Source: Serpula lacrymans var. lacrymans S7.9 (taxonomy: Eukaryota > Basidiomycota > Agaricomycetes > Boletales > Serpulaceae). Taken from it: a DNA stretch of 64,000 bases. Under the pieces are notes generated by a model. That model was not told where the DNA came from. It saw only the letters and a program-made list of their open reading frames with translations, and did no database searches. The stretch covers positions 1,446,907 to 1,510,906 of the forward strand of contig NW_006763296.1 of NCBI RefSeq assembly GCF_000218685.1. The letters run 5' to 3'. The position numbers and the translations under genes are program-made. This document shows, piece after piece, positions 11,360 through 26,394 of this stretch (positions within the stretch are counted from its first letter, which is position 1; the number at the start of each line of letters is the position of its first letter).

Positions 11360-13372
11360 CTATAGTTCATCCGCGATATTCATGGACAGGTACGGATGCT
11401 GAAGAGCCTCGCGCACAGTAATCCGTTGAGAGGGGTCAAATGCCAACAGACGCCGCACAAGATCCAGGAACTGCCGATTAACATGATCCGTGGGTTGGAT
11501 CACGTCCTGTTTATGATATTGGTTATTCACTACTCGATGTGCGTAGTTATTCAGCTTACATGAAGAGCGCGCGTTGCGCGCACGTCCTTCTTGCTTTGTC
11601 TCGAAGCTTTGGCCTTTGGCCAGTCAAGCTTGCATCCTTCTTTAAAGAAGTCTGGCTTCGAACGTGCGCCAGCACGAGCGAATCGATCTGACATCTTGCC
11701 CATGACCATTTCCATCATTGCTAGATGTTCCAGGTTATCATGGGTTTGATAAAGTGCGACGCCTGTGTAGAACTCGACAAGAATGCATCCTAGTGAATAG
11801 GCGTCGCAAGGATACGACCAACCTAAGCCTACAATCACACGTATAGGTAAGCGTGACCGAGCTTATAAATAAATAGGTAGCGTACCTAGTATAATTTCAG
11901 GTGCACGATAATGTCTCGTGGAAACAACGGTTGAGTGGTATTCCTCTTCAAAGGTCGCAGACCCAAAATCTATGAGACGAATGTCCGTACGTTGCAATAA
12001 CCGTTTGTTTCGAGGTTGTGTATTCCGCTGTTAATGATAATAGTATTAGTTGAATAGACGCATTGGAAAAACTAGTCAAGCTGGTACCTTTCCTGGAACA
12101 TGCACAGGTATTGATCTGTAGTCGTTGTGCACAAGTAAAATGTTCTCCGGCTTGAGGTCCGTGTGTATTAAGTGTAAATCGTGCAGGACTGGCAGAGAGT
12201 ACTCCGTTAAATTACGTGAGAATTAAGAGCATATAGGGTGGGAGCTTACAAGCTACGCTTCCAAGTAGTTGTTTAGCAAACGACTGTATGTGATTTCGAG
12301 GAAATGGGGCAAATTCATTCTCTTTCAAGAAATCATACACACACATCCCCAGTAATTCCGAGACTAGACATATATGATTTCGATGGTCAAACCAATGCAG
12401 TAGATGGATACATTTGCTGGACAAAAACGGTTAGTCGATCTCTGGGTAAAACTTGGCATGGAAACTGACTGTATGTTCATAGGGTCTCGCTCTTTCAGTT
12501 TTTGGAGGACTCGAACCTCTATCTTACTGGCGTCGCGGTATTTAGGGATTGCGCGTATAATCTTGATAGCTACTCTGGAGTTAGTTTGAGTGTCGATGGC
12601 TTCTACGACTTTGCCAAATGTTCCCTGTCCAAGGAGACGGACAGTGCGATCTAGACAACGACAATCCGATCAGATCACAGCCGATACGCACGTTTCGAGG
12701 GTAAACTTACAGCGTCGATAAATAATGTCATCTGGGACAATAATGTAATGGCCCTCCTTGTCGTCGCAAGGTACAGGCCCTTTAGATGTCTAGAGATGAA
12801 GGAAATCGATATGAGTGAACAAAAGTAGGAATGAATAAGGTGTTACGTACATCTTCCGCGACAGGCCCGCTGCCGCTGGCCCATGATTTGGAGGCAAGTT
12901 GGGGCTGTTGCTGCTGAATGACAGTAGCGGGCTTCTTTGTGAGTATCCCACGAGAGTCGTCGACTGGCTCGCGCTTCCTTTTCTTGAGCGCCGGTGCCAC
13001 GAGAGCTGCGGAAGATGTGCTCGCAGACAAAGCCTGAGCTTCGGCAGCAGCGCGAGCTCTTGTTCTTATCGGAGCCGAGTATACAGGTGGTTGATAAGAG
13101 GCCGAGTAGGCGTTGGTATGTGTTGTTGCGGGAGATATTGTGGATGGAGGCGGAGTGTCTTCAATAACGATGACTTCTCGCAATCTGCCGTGACTGTCTA
13201 CCTCTTGAACTTCGCTGTAGCTGACGGTGTATTGATGTGCACGTTTTCTCTTCCTGGAGGCGACGGAGGGAGTGGGCATTATTGTGGGATTGGTTACGAG
13301 AGCAGCATTGAGAGATTGTGGGTGATACTGAGGCAAAATTGGATGCTGGAGCTGGTGAACAGCGGCCTGCAT
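11360..13372 (-). CDS. LAMMER-family (CLK/Kns1-type) dual-specificity protein kinase
   Basis: Nuclear LAMMER kinases phosphorylate SR-type splicing factors and other targets. The start is the ATG at 13370-13372 ([11 protein letters not shown]) and the stop is TAG at 11360-11362. A low-complexity N-terminal region rich in Ser, Ala and basic clusters (RKRKR, KKRKRE, likely nuclear localisation) is followed by [17 protein letters not shown], the usual entry to the kinase domain. The domain then shows [11 protein letters not shown] (glycine loop), VAIKI (ATP lysine), [10 protein letters not shown] (the LAMMER-type HTD catalytic loop), [29 protein letters not shown] (DFG to APE, given by position near 11880-12000) and [11 protein letters not shown]. 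This last is the signature motif with Met in place of the final Arg. The C-lobe ends in [14 protein letters not shown]. Several 50-60 nt introns split the domain, and no disruption was seen. The gene is divergent from the MYST acetyltransferase gene. Confidence 0.92.
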
Positions 13373-14426
13373 TGTTGCAAAGGCGAATGAGGACGTCGTG
13401 GTGGTTGAAGAAGAAGAAAGAATGGGTGAGAGAGGGAATTAAAGGGCCAGCACAGGCTGAATGTCGAGTACTGAGAATGCAGCCCAAGGGACGATGTGCG
13501 GTTTTGTTTTTGCGTGTTTGCCATCAGCTGGAGCCACCCAGCTTAGCAAACTCACCAAAGCTATCTCACTCTCAGCGGCACCAGCCCGGCTCTACCAGCG
13601 AGTCTCCCAGCGCTGGCCATCAATCTCACATATATGCACTTGTACAGATACCAGGGCTGACATCCACGCTACTTTCGCTGCACCTAGCTTCGTATTCAAA
13701 CGCAGCGTTTCAACAGCATGGACAGCTCGGTCAATACCGGCATATGAAGACTATTTCAGTTTCGCTCGTGCCGACTGCAGCATTGCCGTGCTCCCTGTGG
13801 ACAGTACCTTACCTTGCCGGCCCCTTTCCTGTCTTCTTGGGGATGTCTCTGGACCTTATCTCCAATGATAGTGGTGGATCAAGTCACGTTTGATCCTGAA
13901 GCTGGATGTTCGGGCGGATGACCATCGCCAGAGCAGTTCTTCCCCTCCGGCCCCGCATCAAGGCATTGTGGTACAAATAAAGACAGATCTGCCCTCCCGC
14001 GATTGGATACATGTTTTGATTCATGTTCTCGACTCACTGGTGGGACTGGGGTTTCTTGCCAGCTGTTGCAGAGGCAGAGGGTAAGACAGCATCGCAGGCG
14101 AATGTCAGTGTAGATTCGTGCATGGTATTGGTAGGATGTAGTGCTACTGCTGTGGTATGGAGATTCGTGACTGGAAGATAAATGCAGCCATTTGATGTGG
14201 CAGACGTGCTCTGTATGAAAATGTGCACTATCGAGAAAAGCACCGCTCAATTGAGATTCATGTTGCCGAGCGCAGGCTCGACTGAGACCCAAAGAGAGAA
14301 GTGCTGGGAACAAACAACACACAACAACTTAGCTCGCCGTCGACCTCAACGGCGGCGACCTCTCTAGCTGCCTCTTTCCTTCTGCCCGTCGTCCTCCACA
14401 GCGACCACGACCCTATTCCCCTCAAA
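13373..14426. promoter_or_regulatory. Divergent promoter region between the kinase and MYST genes
   Basis: A 1.05-kb interval from which the LAMMER kinase (left) and the MYST acetyltransferase (right) are transcribed away from each other. It is GC-richer than the surroundings and contains long overlapping open frames on both strands (up to 191 codons), none with family motifs; I read these as chance frames in 5' UTR and promoter sequence. Confidence 0.5.
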
Positions 14427-18586
<4,160 letters not shown>

Positions 18587-18886
18587 GAAGAGCATAGTGA
18601 GAGGATAATTGTAGAGTAGTACTAGTTTGCAAACTGGGTTGTTGTGTACGGATGAATGGATGGCTCGGCTTGTAGTTCGGCTGTGGCCCTGAGTTTACGA
18701 GCAGTTTGGTTCTGTTGGAGGAGTGGCGCAAGGCAAGAGGTCGCGAGCGGCTCAGGGCGGTTCACTGGTTCGCGAGGATGGATTCACAGACTCACAGGTC
18801 TGTCTTTCTTTTGCAATAACATAGCCATCATGGCCTTTCCACTCTGCGGCTCTTAGCACTAATCATTTCCCTATAGTGACCCTGGC
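18587..18886. other. Short intergenic region
   Basis: A 300-bp spacer between two genes in the same orientation; no feature seen beyond the presumed terminator and promoter. Confidence 0.4.
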
Positions 18887-20441
18887 ATGTCCTATAGCCA
18901 TATCCCCCTCAACGACAGAAGAGACCAATCCCTCCAGTCATCCGTAAACGTCTCCGTACGTCTGTCCATTTCTCTCATTCCCCGCCCTCATTCCCTCTCA
19001 ACAGAGTCTAAATCAAGCCCTCGGTTCCCATCTCACTCCCCTCGGTCCCCGCCCCCCTTTCCCTACCCACGACACCTACAGACTATCAGATTCTCCCCCA
19101 AATATCATAGATCCCACTGGCTCGTCCCAAAGAGCACCCGTCCCAGGTCCCCCACACTCCCCCATACACGACTTCTCAGTTCCTCTCCAGCCAGACAGCC
19201 AGGCAAGCGCACTAAAGCGCAAACAAGGTGATGTTCTTGGACATCCCCAGCTCGGCGGAAAACGACGAAGAGATGAAGACATGACCGATGCCTTTGATTC
19301 AGATGGCGCACATGGCGCCAAGCACTGGTCTGATGAAGAGAAATCAAAGTTGTTCAACTGGCTAATGGGCCCAGGCGAAGATGATCACTGGAATGCCCTA
19401 CGCGCCACAAAGAATTCCTGTCTCAGAGAGGTCCGTGCCTATATCAGATACACTTGCACAAACATGAGACTAATGCTGTACCCTGTTGTGTAGTGTGCCG
19501 CCGACGTGTTCGGTGGAAAGAAAACATACCAAGCGTTGAAAGGTTGCTATGAGCGCAACTTTAATCTATTCAAACAGATCTATGCCTTTGAGGCTTTTAA
19601 TTTACAGATAGGCAATGGTCCCGTGAACTCAATCAATGAAGGTGACCGTTTGCGTGAGTTTGAGCGACGACTGCAGGGCGCACGAAAGGCAGGCTGTGAC
19701 GTCGGTAATGTTCATGCTAGAACCATAGATCATTGGCACCGCTCTGGATGGTACAATCTGTTTTATCGCAGGTGTGTTGCCGCCGTCTTGAACATTGCAA
19801 GTGCCATCCAACCTCAATCTGATTCTGACAGATGGAACGGCGACCCAGCAACTACGCGGCCAATAGCTCGACCGAATCATACAGGGACCTCAGTTTCAGG
19901 CGCCGGCGATGACGGGGAAGTGGATGATGAACCCCCAATGGATTTTACAGAGCCTGCGCAGCCGCATCCTATTTCTCATCCTCAAAACGGTACACCTCCC
20001 CAGCCGCTACGTTATCATCCTTCAGAATACAGCATTTCGGATGCCGTTCCTCTGAATATTCCCAGTCGTACACTCAGCACGGTCAGCCAACCATCACCAT
20101 CATTGTCGTCAGCGGATCAGCCTATTGTCAATATTGCCGTTCCTCAGAACACGATATCCGCTTGCGTCCAGCTCTTACAGCTTCAGTCCCAATACAGCAA
20201 ACTCAAAGTGGAATATATGCGGCGTCGAGAAGAGAGGGAGGAAAAGGACAGTACACTGAGGAGAGAGATGGATCGCTTGCGGCAGGAACGTGAGGCTGCT
20301 GAATGGGAACACACGAAACAAACGGCCAGTGTCAAGCAAAAGGCGCAACTGGCAACCGAACTGTTGGCCAATCCTTCGGTAGATTCTTCTGTGAGACAGG
20401 CAGCTGGTGACTATTTAAAGAGACTTTTTGTGACGGAATAA
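18887..20441 (+). CDS. SANT/Myb-like domain protein with C-terminal coiled coil
   Basis: A likely nuclear DNA-binding or chromatin protein of about 480 residues. The start is the ATG at 18887 (MSYSHIPLNDRRDQ). Exon 1 ends at 18955, intron 1 is 18956-19004 (GTACGT...CAG), and the frame then stays open through a Pro/Ser-rich segment and KRKQGD...GGKRRRDED. A second intron (GTCCGT...TAG, about 19430-19495) splits the conserved domain. That domain begins HWSDEEKSKLFNWLMG, with the tryptophan-spaced helices of a SANT/Myb-like fold, and continues CAADVFGGKKTYQALKGCYERNF. The C-terminus has a charged coiled coil (EYMRRREEREEKDSTLRREM) and ends KRLFVTE. It follows the MYST gene on the same strand. 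Specific binding sites and partners are unknown; the fold assignment is by pattern only. Confidence 0.7.
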
Positions 20442-20743
20442 TGCATTGAGTAGTTTTTTAGTTTTTTTTTTTTTGATCCTTATTTGATTGTCGTTTCGTT
20501 CGAACTATGACACTATTGACCTTTGGACATGGCTGTTAAACTTAATTATTGGTTTTTTGTTTGCTTTGATTGGATCCAAGTTGTATTAGTCTTTGCTGTA
20601 GCCTCATATCTGATTTTCATTGCTCTATTTCGACATGAATTTGATTTCGAATAGTATGTAGGTCTCCTACGTTTTCGCTGTGATGGTTGATGGACGGTAG
20701 TAAGTTGCTTGATCGGCTATCCATCTCTCTTGTTACAAGACGG
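20442..20743. other. Intergenic, 3' flank of the SANT-like gene
   Basis: Contains a poly-T run at about 20458-20474 just after the stop codon and otherwise nothing recognisable. The P450 duplication unit begins about 20744. Confidence 0.4.
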
Positions 20744-23700
20744 ACATGTAACCGTGGGACCCATCTGAGCACACCATGGTCATACTTTCCTTTTTTACAA
20801 TATTTCAACGCCGTCCGACCACTGGCATGCCACCAGTACCGTCACTGTAACTAAGAGGTATCAAAGCAGTCTTCAAGTTCAAATACACGATGAGGGATGG
20901 TACCTCTGTAGGGGGGCATCAATGATAGAGACACTTACCGCAAGTGGAATAGACTAGAGGAGGAGTCAGCGGGCATATATGGCTGCGGGTACGTATACAG
21001 CTAGTCTCAAACCCAGAGGTCCGAAATGAATAGGCAGATATGAACAGGTGTTGAATATGCATCAACACAATCGGTATATGTCCTCCTAGGTGTCTCGCGA
21101 TTTCCTGATTGGCCATCTGGATTCATGATGGGTCGCCGCTCGATACCAGCATAATGCCAAGCCACTCACTTTCATGTAAAACGGCTCCGAGGCTTCTGAC
21201 GTAGATAAACCTTGCGAGTCAGAGCAGGTCAGAGCTATCTGTTCCTCCCGACGGAAAAAGCATGAATATAAGTACTCGGTGACTGAAACTGCATCAGAAC
21301 CTTCATCCTTCATTTCCCTACAAACAGATTCAATGAGCGTTATAGTATCTTGGTCTTTTTTGAGCTTGCTTGTGCTGCTTGCAGTGACTGCACGCTATCG
21401 CGTGCGGCGCCGCTCCATCAAGGACATTCGAGGACCCGTTTCGCCCTCCCGATTATTAGGTTCGTTTCGTATCCTGGTAGATCTTATTAGCGTCTAGTGC
21501 TGTTGGACTGATTTCGGACGGGTGTATCGTTTGTAGGTCATGAAATGCAGATCCGTCACCAAGAGGAAATAGGAGACCTTGAATTCCAGTGGGCTCGCCA
21601 GTACGGCCCCACTTGGCGCACACAGGGGTGCTTTGGTGTATGTCCAATTATCTTTCGTTATGCTGAATGCATATTGACGGTCTCTGACGTGAATCAGGAG
21701 GACGTGTTGTGGACAGCAGATCCGAAGACTCTTCAGTATATCTTCCATACCTCTGCTTATCGATTCCCGAAGACCAAGATGTTGGAGCAAGCCGCTAAGA
21801 ATATCTCGGGTCGAGGTATTGTCTCGGTTCAAGGTATGTTACCCAATTGCTTCTTGTGAGCCATATTAAGGGCACCCTTTTGGGTTAGGCGAAGTTCACC
21901 AGCGTCAGAGGAAAATTATGTCCCCAGCCTTTTCAGCAGGACAGTTGCGCACATTCTTACCTAACTTTAGACAATCAGCTGCTCGTGTAAGAGGCTCTTC
22001 ACTAGCGTTTCTTAGTTATGTTAACATGTATCTTATTTCTCCATCAGTTATCTCGGAAATGGAAGGATCAAATAGAATCAAGTCCTTCTCTTGATAGTGC
22101 TATCATCAACATTCCTCAAATGATGGCTAGAATGACATTAGATGTTATTGGTGAAGGTGACTACGTTTTTGCTACACACTGTTGAGTACATGCTGATATT
22201 CTCTATCATTAGTTGCCTTCGACTATCGATTTGGAGCTTTAGACGACCAGGAAAATGAACTTGCAGTTGTCTTTAGGGATCTCTTGTAAGTCTCTCTTCT
22301 CTCGGTATTTATCGTATTTATATTACATTATAGTTTGGATTCTATGCTCCATCCACCTGCATGGGATGTATTGTTCAAGGCTACGTGGCGCTATATTCCC
22401 GACTCAATCCTGCACTACGTCAGGCATATTCCAACAAGGGAGTACAGCCGCTTCAAAGACTTTCTGGACACGTCTTTCCGCATTGGAAAGGATCTTGTAG
22501 ATCAGAAAGCTTCTGGAACTGAGAAGGGTAGTAAAGATATCCTGAGTATCTTGGGTACGCAACATGTCATTCGAGCAATGACAGCTTGGTGTGACTGATT
22601 TGATATTTTCATCAGTGCAATCTAATATTGCTGAAGATGCCAAGAAACGTTTGAATGAGGATGAGATGCTTTCCCAAATAGCGTGATTATTCAGTTGGAA
22701 TATATTTGGTTCAATAACTTTGTGGCTGAAAACAGTGACTCCATCTAGGACACTTCTTTTGGCTGGTCACGATACGACTGCCAATACCCTTGTCTGGACT
22801 CTTTATGAACTAGCCAGACATCCAGAAGACCAGCAAAAGGTCCGTGACGAAATAGCGGCTGCTCGTAAGGACGTGGAAACTCGTGGAGATGAAGACTTTG
22901 TGCCTAGTGATTTCGACTCGATGCCCTTCTTGAATGCCGTTCTCAAGGTTGGTGCAAGTACCGTGTTAACCGTGTGGAAGACAAGTCTGAAAATGATGTT
23001 TTCAGGAAAGTCTGCGCTTGCATCCTGTTGGTGCCGTACTATTCCGAGAAGCGGGTGGCGAAGATATTCTCCCTCTTTCTGAGCCGCTTGAAACTGTGTC
23101 AGGTAAAATGATAGACCAGATTTCCGTCAGCAAGGGTCAGACGATCAATGTCTCTGTCTGTGCTTACAATCGGTGAGTGTCGTTGCGCTCTTCTGGCACC
23201 AAGACCATCTTAACAACTGCAATGGTGATAGACTACAAAGTGTATGGGGAGAAGATGGAGATAGCTGGAACCCTAGCAGATTCTTAGATAGTGGCAAGGA
23301 GGGGCGGACGTCCGTTGGGGTGTTCGCAAACTTGTGCGTCTTTTCGTCTGGTTTCATCACCGCACTCTTCTCATGACATTTTGTTCGCAATTTCCAGAAT
23401 GAGTTTTTGTGAGTGATGTATTATATATAATATGCAGGCGCGATTTAAATGCCCGTTGGACGTTCTCATTAGCTGCCGGCATACGTGCTTGCATCGGGTG
23501 AGTTCCCTCCAGTCTGTACCATACCTCATATGCTGACAAGCTCCATCGATACAGATGGCGCTTTGCGTACGTATCCCTCGTTCACGATAATCCTGGTAAA
23601 ACCACTAATCACCCCTATTCTTGGTACGTACATATACAGATTACTCGAGATGCAGGCTGTACTCTCGGAGCTCGTTGAGACGTTGGTGTTCCAATATCCT

Positions 23701-23955
23701 GAGGGGATGGATATCATGCGACTCAACTCGGGAATGATGGTGCCCATTATAAGGGGCAAGCTCGAGGCGGGAATACAGCTACCTCTGCAAGTCTCGCTCG
23801 CGCATGGAGCATGAGTGCATTTATATGGGCGGTAGTAGTAGTAACTCAACAAAAAGAACTATAGCTTGCTAGGATGATCTATGTCCTTTGCTATTTGCAA
23901 AACACCCCCTTCAATGTATTTTCACGTATTTTGTATATATATGTATACGGTGACA
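20744..23955. repeat. P450 duplication unit A
   Basis: This aligns with 40300-43900 from the shared block GTAACCGTGGGACCCATCTG through the gene and about 130 bp of 3' flank. Relative to unit B, the upstream part lacks roughly 420 bp (the stretch corresponding to about 40600-41060). A block near 20935-21000 (containing TCAGCGGGCATATATGGCTG) is shared with unit B (40527-40602) and, diverged, with the third P450 locus (about 55770-55840). Confidence 0.85.
21333..23814 (+). CDS. Cytochrome P450 monooxygenase, paralogue 1
   Basis: A microsomal haem-thiolate monooxygenase. The start is the ATG at 21333 ([20 protein letters not shown], an N-terminal anchor) followed by a basic patch and a Pro-containing hinge ([11 protein letters not shown]). 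Introns of about 50-60 nt divide the gene into a dozen or so exons. Motifs when spliced: GRGIVSVQG with HQRQRK (C-helix), [12 protein letters not shown] (I-helix oxygen site), ESLRLHP (ExxR, with E at the start of an exon), a WNPSRFLD segment and [14 protein letters not shown] (haem loop with the Cys ligand). The haem loop is assembled from four exons, one of which is only 12 nt (ATGGCGCTTTGC, about 23553-23564). The stop TGA is at 23812-23814. A TATAAGTA box lies about 65 nt before the ATG. All key residues are present. I would place it among the expanded Agaricomycete families but cannot give a CYP number or substrate. Confidence 0.9.
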
Positions 23956-24322
23956 TTGAATGTGATCTGGAAGTCAGATTATAGTTTTTATGTTCAAATC
24001 TTTGCGGATTATATTTGTTGTCCTTTTTAAAGGCAGATTCAAACTGACACTTCCCAGACCCTCCATACTTCCCAAATGGTCAAACACATGTGCGTACATG
24101 GTATCTCCTAGGGTGACACTGAGTTTCACAGTTTTTCCACTTGTCAACTCATAGAGGCATTATCCATTTCCATGGCCCCCCAACATCCAACCTCTCCTTG
24201 TACTTCCTCCACACACACCAACCCCACTTCCAGATTGTCCAGCACTTTCTCCCACTGACTTACCTTGCAGCAAGCCAGAGAATGAGGACATCAAGGATTT
24301 TACCCTCAAGCAATCACCTTGC
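23956..24322. other. Gap at the left edge of the transposon nest
   Basis: The P450 similarity ends about 23955. The sequence then becomes C-rich on the plus strand and leads into retroelement gag-like sequence; no gene seen. Confidence 0.4.
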
Positions 24323-24546
24323 TTGCCAGATCCTCACAACCCCACCAGCGGCTCCGCACACACAAAAATCGGTGACCCCAACACCTTCAATGGCTCCAAC
24401 CCCAGGAAGCTTTGCTCCTTCATTGTGCAATGCCAGCTAAACTATAGCAACCGCCCGGGCACATTCTGCACCAACCAAGCAAGGATCAATTACACTATCT
24501 CCTTCCTCAAAGGAATGGTGTTAGGTTCATTCGAGCCTGACATCTG
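24323..24546 (+). pseudogene. Ty3/gypsy gag fragment
   Basis: A 75-codon plus-strand stretch reads DPNTFNGSNPRKLCSFIVQCQ...TISFLKGMVLGSFEPDI. This is the retrotransposon gag core (substrate phrase, Phe-hxxCQ helix, then SYLKG-x-A-xxWFEP). It stops at TGACAG after EPDI. No LTR or pol was found beside it, so it is an isolated remnant and belongs to a different family from the chromovirus to its right. Confidence 0.65.
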
Positions 24547-24936
24547 ACAGAAGAGGGTGGGAGTGATAAGATAGGAAGTGGAAGGAGAAGAGTGAAAAGA
24601 TGATAATGGCTGAAGAAAGGAATGGTAAGGCTGCCAGTGTGTTCTGGTATAAGAGGTTGATCAGAGGAATACAGTATGCATGAAACAATTACTTAATATA
24701 TGGTCTGGTGGAGGTGAGGCTGAATTGAGGCTGGGGGTGATGCTGAAAAAGATGGCAGATTGGTGAGACAGCTAACAGAGCCTGCAATTGCTGTGGTATA
24801 TATGTCTAATCTGTTAAATAGTAAGCAGAAGTTGGCTCATTAGATACAATTGGCTAATACTACATACCTATAATATGAGTTTTGCAGACACTTGTGAAGC
24901 AGGAATACTCCAAGTTGGGGTCTTGACTATGCAGGA
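24547..24936. other. Decayed sequence in the transposon nest
   Basis: AG-rich on the plus strand. No gene or element end was recognised. Confidence 0.35.
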
Positions 24937-25133
24937 TGACAAATTATGACATTTGTTTATAGTATGAGAAAACATGCATTGGCCAGGGCTTGAACCTGGG
25001 ACTCCAGCTTTCATGGTCTGGTGCTTTACCAACTAAGCTACCAAGGCGTACTTGGAAAGCATACTGATTGGTTGCATGCCCAGAAGGTCCAGAATCACTG
25101 TACACGGGTGCGGATCCCATTGTGTTGTGATAC
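24937..25133 (-). repeat. Left arm of an inverted pair; tRNA-derived SINE-like sequence
   Basis: This 197-bp arm is an almost exact reverse complement of 25422-25621. On the minus strand it includes a tRNA-like core (about 25048 to 24977) with TAGCTTAGTTGG (A box with one change) and GGTTCAAGCCC (B box). T-arm and acceptor pairing are recognisable, but the anticodon arm is distorted (loop of 8-10 nt). It looks derived from an elongator tRNA-Met and is unlikely to be a functional tRNA. Confidence 0.7.
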
Positions 25134-25421
25134 AGGACAAATCCTGAGGAACATACTGTATATACTGAGACCTGTTAGCATATATATAGGATGAAACTAG
25201 TGAGTAAACAAATACCAGAATGGCCAGTCTCATGATATGAGTGCAGAGGGATGAGGGCCTGGATTGCCATGCTGTACTCTGGTATTGAGGATTCAAAAAT
25301 GGTGTTTGAGCATGCCAAAGATCTGTTTGATGATGTTGTGGGCAAACACATGGTAAAGATTGAACACTCACTGTTGGCTTGCACAAGCAAATTCAGACAA
25401 ATGATAGCAAACCCCATGGTA
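25134..25421. other. Spacer between the inverted SINE-like arms
   Basis: 288 bp of unique sequence between the arms. A plus-strand frame encodes a short soluble-looking peptide (DLFDDVVGKHMVKIEHSLLA), but no family is recognised. Confidence 0.35.
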
Positions 25422-25621
25422 GTATCACAATACACAATGGGATCCGCACCCGTGTACAGTGATTCTGGACCTTCTGGGCATGCAACCAATCAGTATGCTT
25501 TCCAAGTACACCTTGGTAGCTCAGTTGGTAAAAGCACCAGACCATGAAAGCTGGAGTCCCAGGTTCAAGCCCTGGCCAATGCATGTTGTCTTATACTATA
25601 AACAAATGTCATAATTTGTCA
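25422..25621 (+). repeat. Right arm of the inverted pair; tRNA-derived SINE-like sequence
   Basis: The plus-strand copy. The tRNA-like core runs about 25510-25582 with a perfect A box TAGCTCAGTTGG and a B box GGTTCAAGCCC, CCAGG/CCTGG T-stem pairing, and a tail ATAATTTGTCA shared with the left arm. The arm's outer end abuts the Harbinger transposase remnant at 25622. Confidence 0.72.
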
Positions 25622-25967
25622 GGTAGGGGATAAGGAGTTGAGCACAGGAGGGAAATCCTGCATCAGCAAGGTGGTATTTTCTCACTGGCACCGCAAGATT
25701 ATGCATGCAAGCATTATAGAAGAGCCTTGCATCTACAGTGGATCCCTCCCAGCCACTCATGATGTAAGTAAACTAAACCTCAGATTGAAGTCACACCAGG
25801 TAAGGATATTCTGGGATATGCCACTTTTCTGATTCCAGGATGCAGACCATTTGGCAGGGTTGGGAGCACATGCAATGTGTCCCATTGATGGCACCACCAG
25901 CACCACAAAATTGTCAAAGCTTGGGGTTATTGGCAATATATGGGGGAGTTGGCTCATTCTCATCAGG
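25622..25967 (-). pseudogene. Harbinger/PIF transposase, 3' part (DDE region), split by the chromovirus
   Basis: Read on the minus strand from 25967: PTPPYIANNPKL, GGAINGTH (canonical GALDGTH, so the first catalytic Asp has become Asn), FTYIMSGWEGSTVDARLF (second Asp kept) and YHLADAGFPSCAQLLIPY. This is the DDE half of a HARBI1/PIF-type transposase of the kind abundant in Agaricomycetes. Three in-frame stops show decay. The match ends where the inverted SINE-like arm begins. The 5' half of the same gene lies on the far side of the retrotransposon at 32588-33236, in the same orientation. Confidence 0.78.
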
Positions 25968-26383
25968 TGTAACAACCAAGAGTTAGTTACTCTGGCGCAC
26001 ACAGGAACACACTATAAAGGTAGTGGATGGGGAGTGGTTACCCCTTAGGCTGCAGAGAGTTTGTTGGTTAACAACAGGAGGACTCACTGAGGAGTCTCCT
26101 TGATCTATTGGGGTATTTATACTAATACAGAGTGTTTGTACCTATGTACTGTACAGTTGATAAAGGCAGTGGCTGATGATGTCAGAGGGCACAGCCCGTG
26201 TGACCAGCTCCACTGCATGAGAGAGTTTGAGTCTAAAAGAAGAATAAAGGCAGCGCTGTGCGAGAAGGTGGAGTTAGAACGAAAAAGGAAAGTGCTGTAT
26301 GGCACGGAGTGTGAACTGAAGTAAAAGGTTAAAGCGGAGAATGAAAATTAAAGGAAAGGTCCGAAAATTGTGTTATTGTAACA
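25968..26383 (-). repeat. 3' LTR of the chromovirus
   Basis: A 416-bp LTR, read on the plus strand as TGTAACAACC...GTTATTGTAACA. It aligns along its length with 32173-32587, including the GAGGAGTCTCCTTGATCTAT block. It adjoins the polypurine tract at 26384-26396. Confidence 0.9.
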
Positions 26384-26394
26384 CTACCCCCCTT

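Noticed and set aside
12505..12530. GACTCGAACCTC, resembling a reverse tRNA B box
   Set aside because: Lies inside a kinase exon and no A box or acceptor stem pairs with it.
13318..13893. 191-codon plus-strand open frame between the kinase and MYST genes
   Set aside because: Overlaps the first exon of the LAMMER kinase on the other strand, has no family motif, and lies in the divergent promoter; likely chance in GC-rich DNA.
24977..25048. Functional tRNA-Met gene on the minus strand
   Set aside because: A and B boxes and the T-arm are good, but the anticodon loop has 8-10 nt and the stem is incomplete; treated as a tRNA-derived SINE-like sequence.
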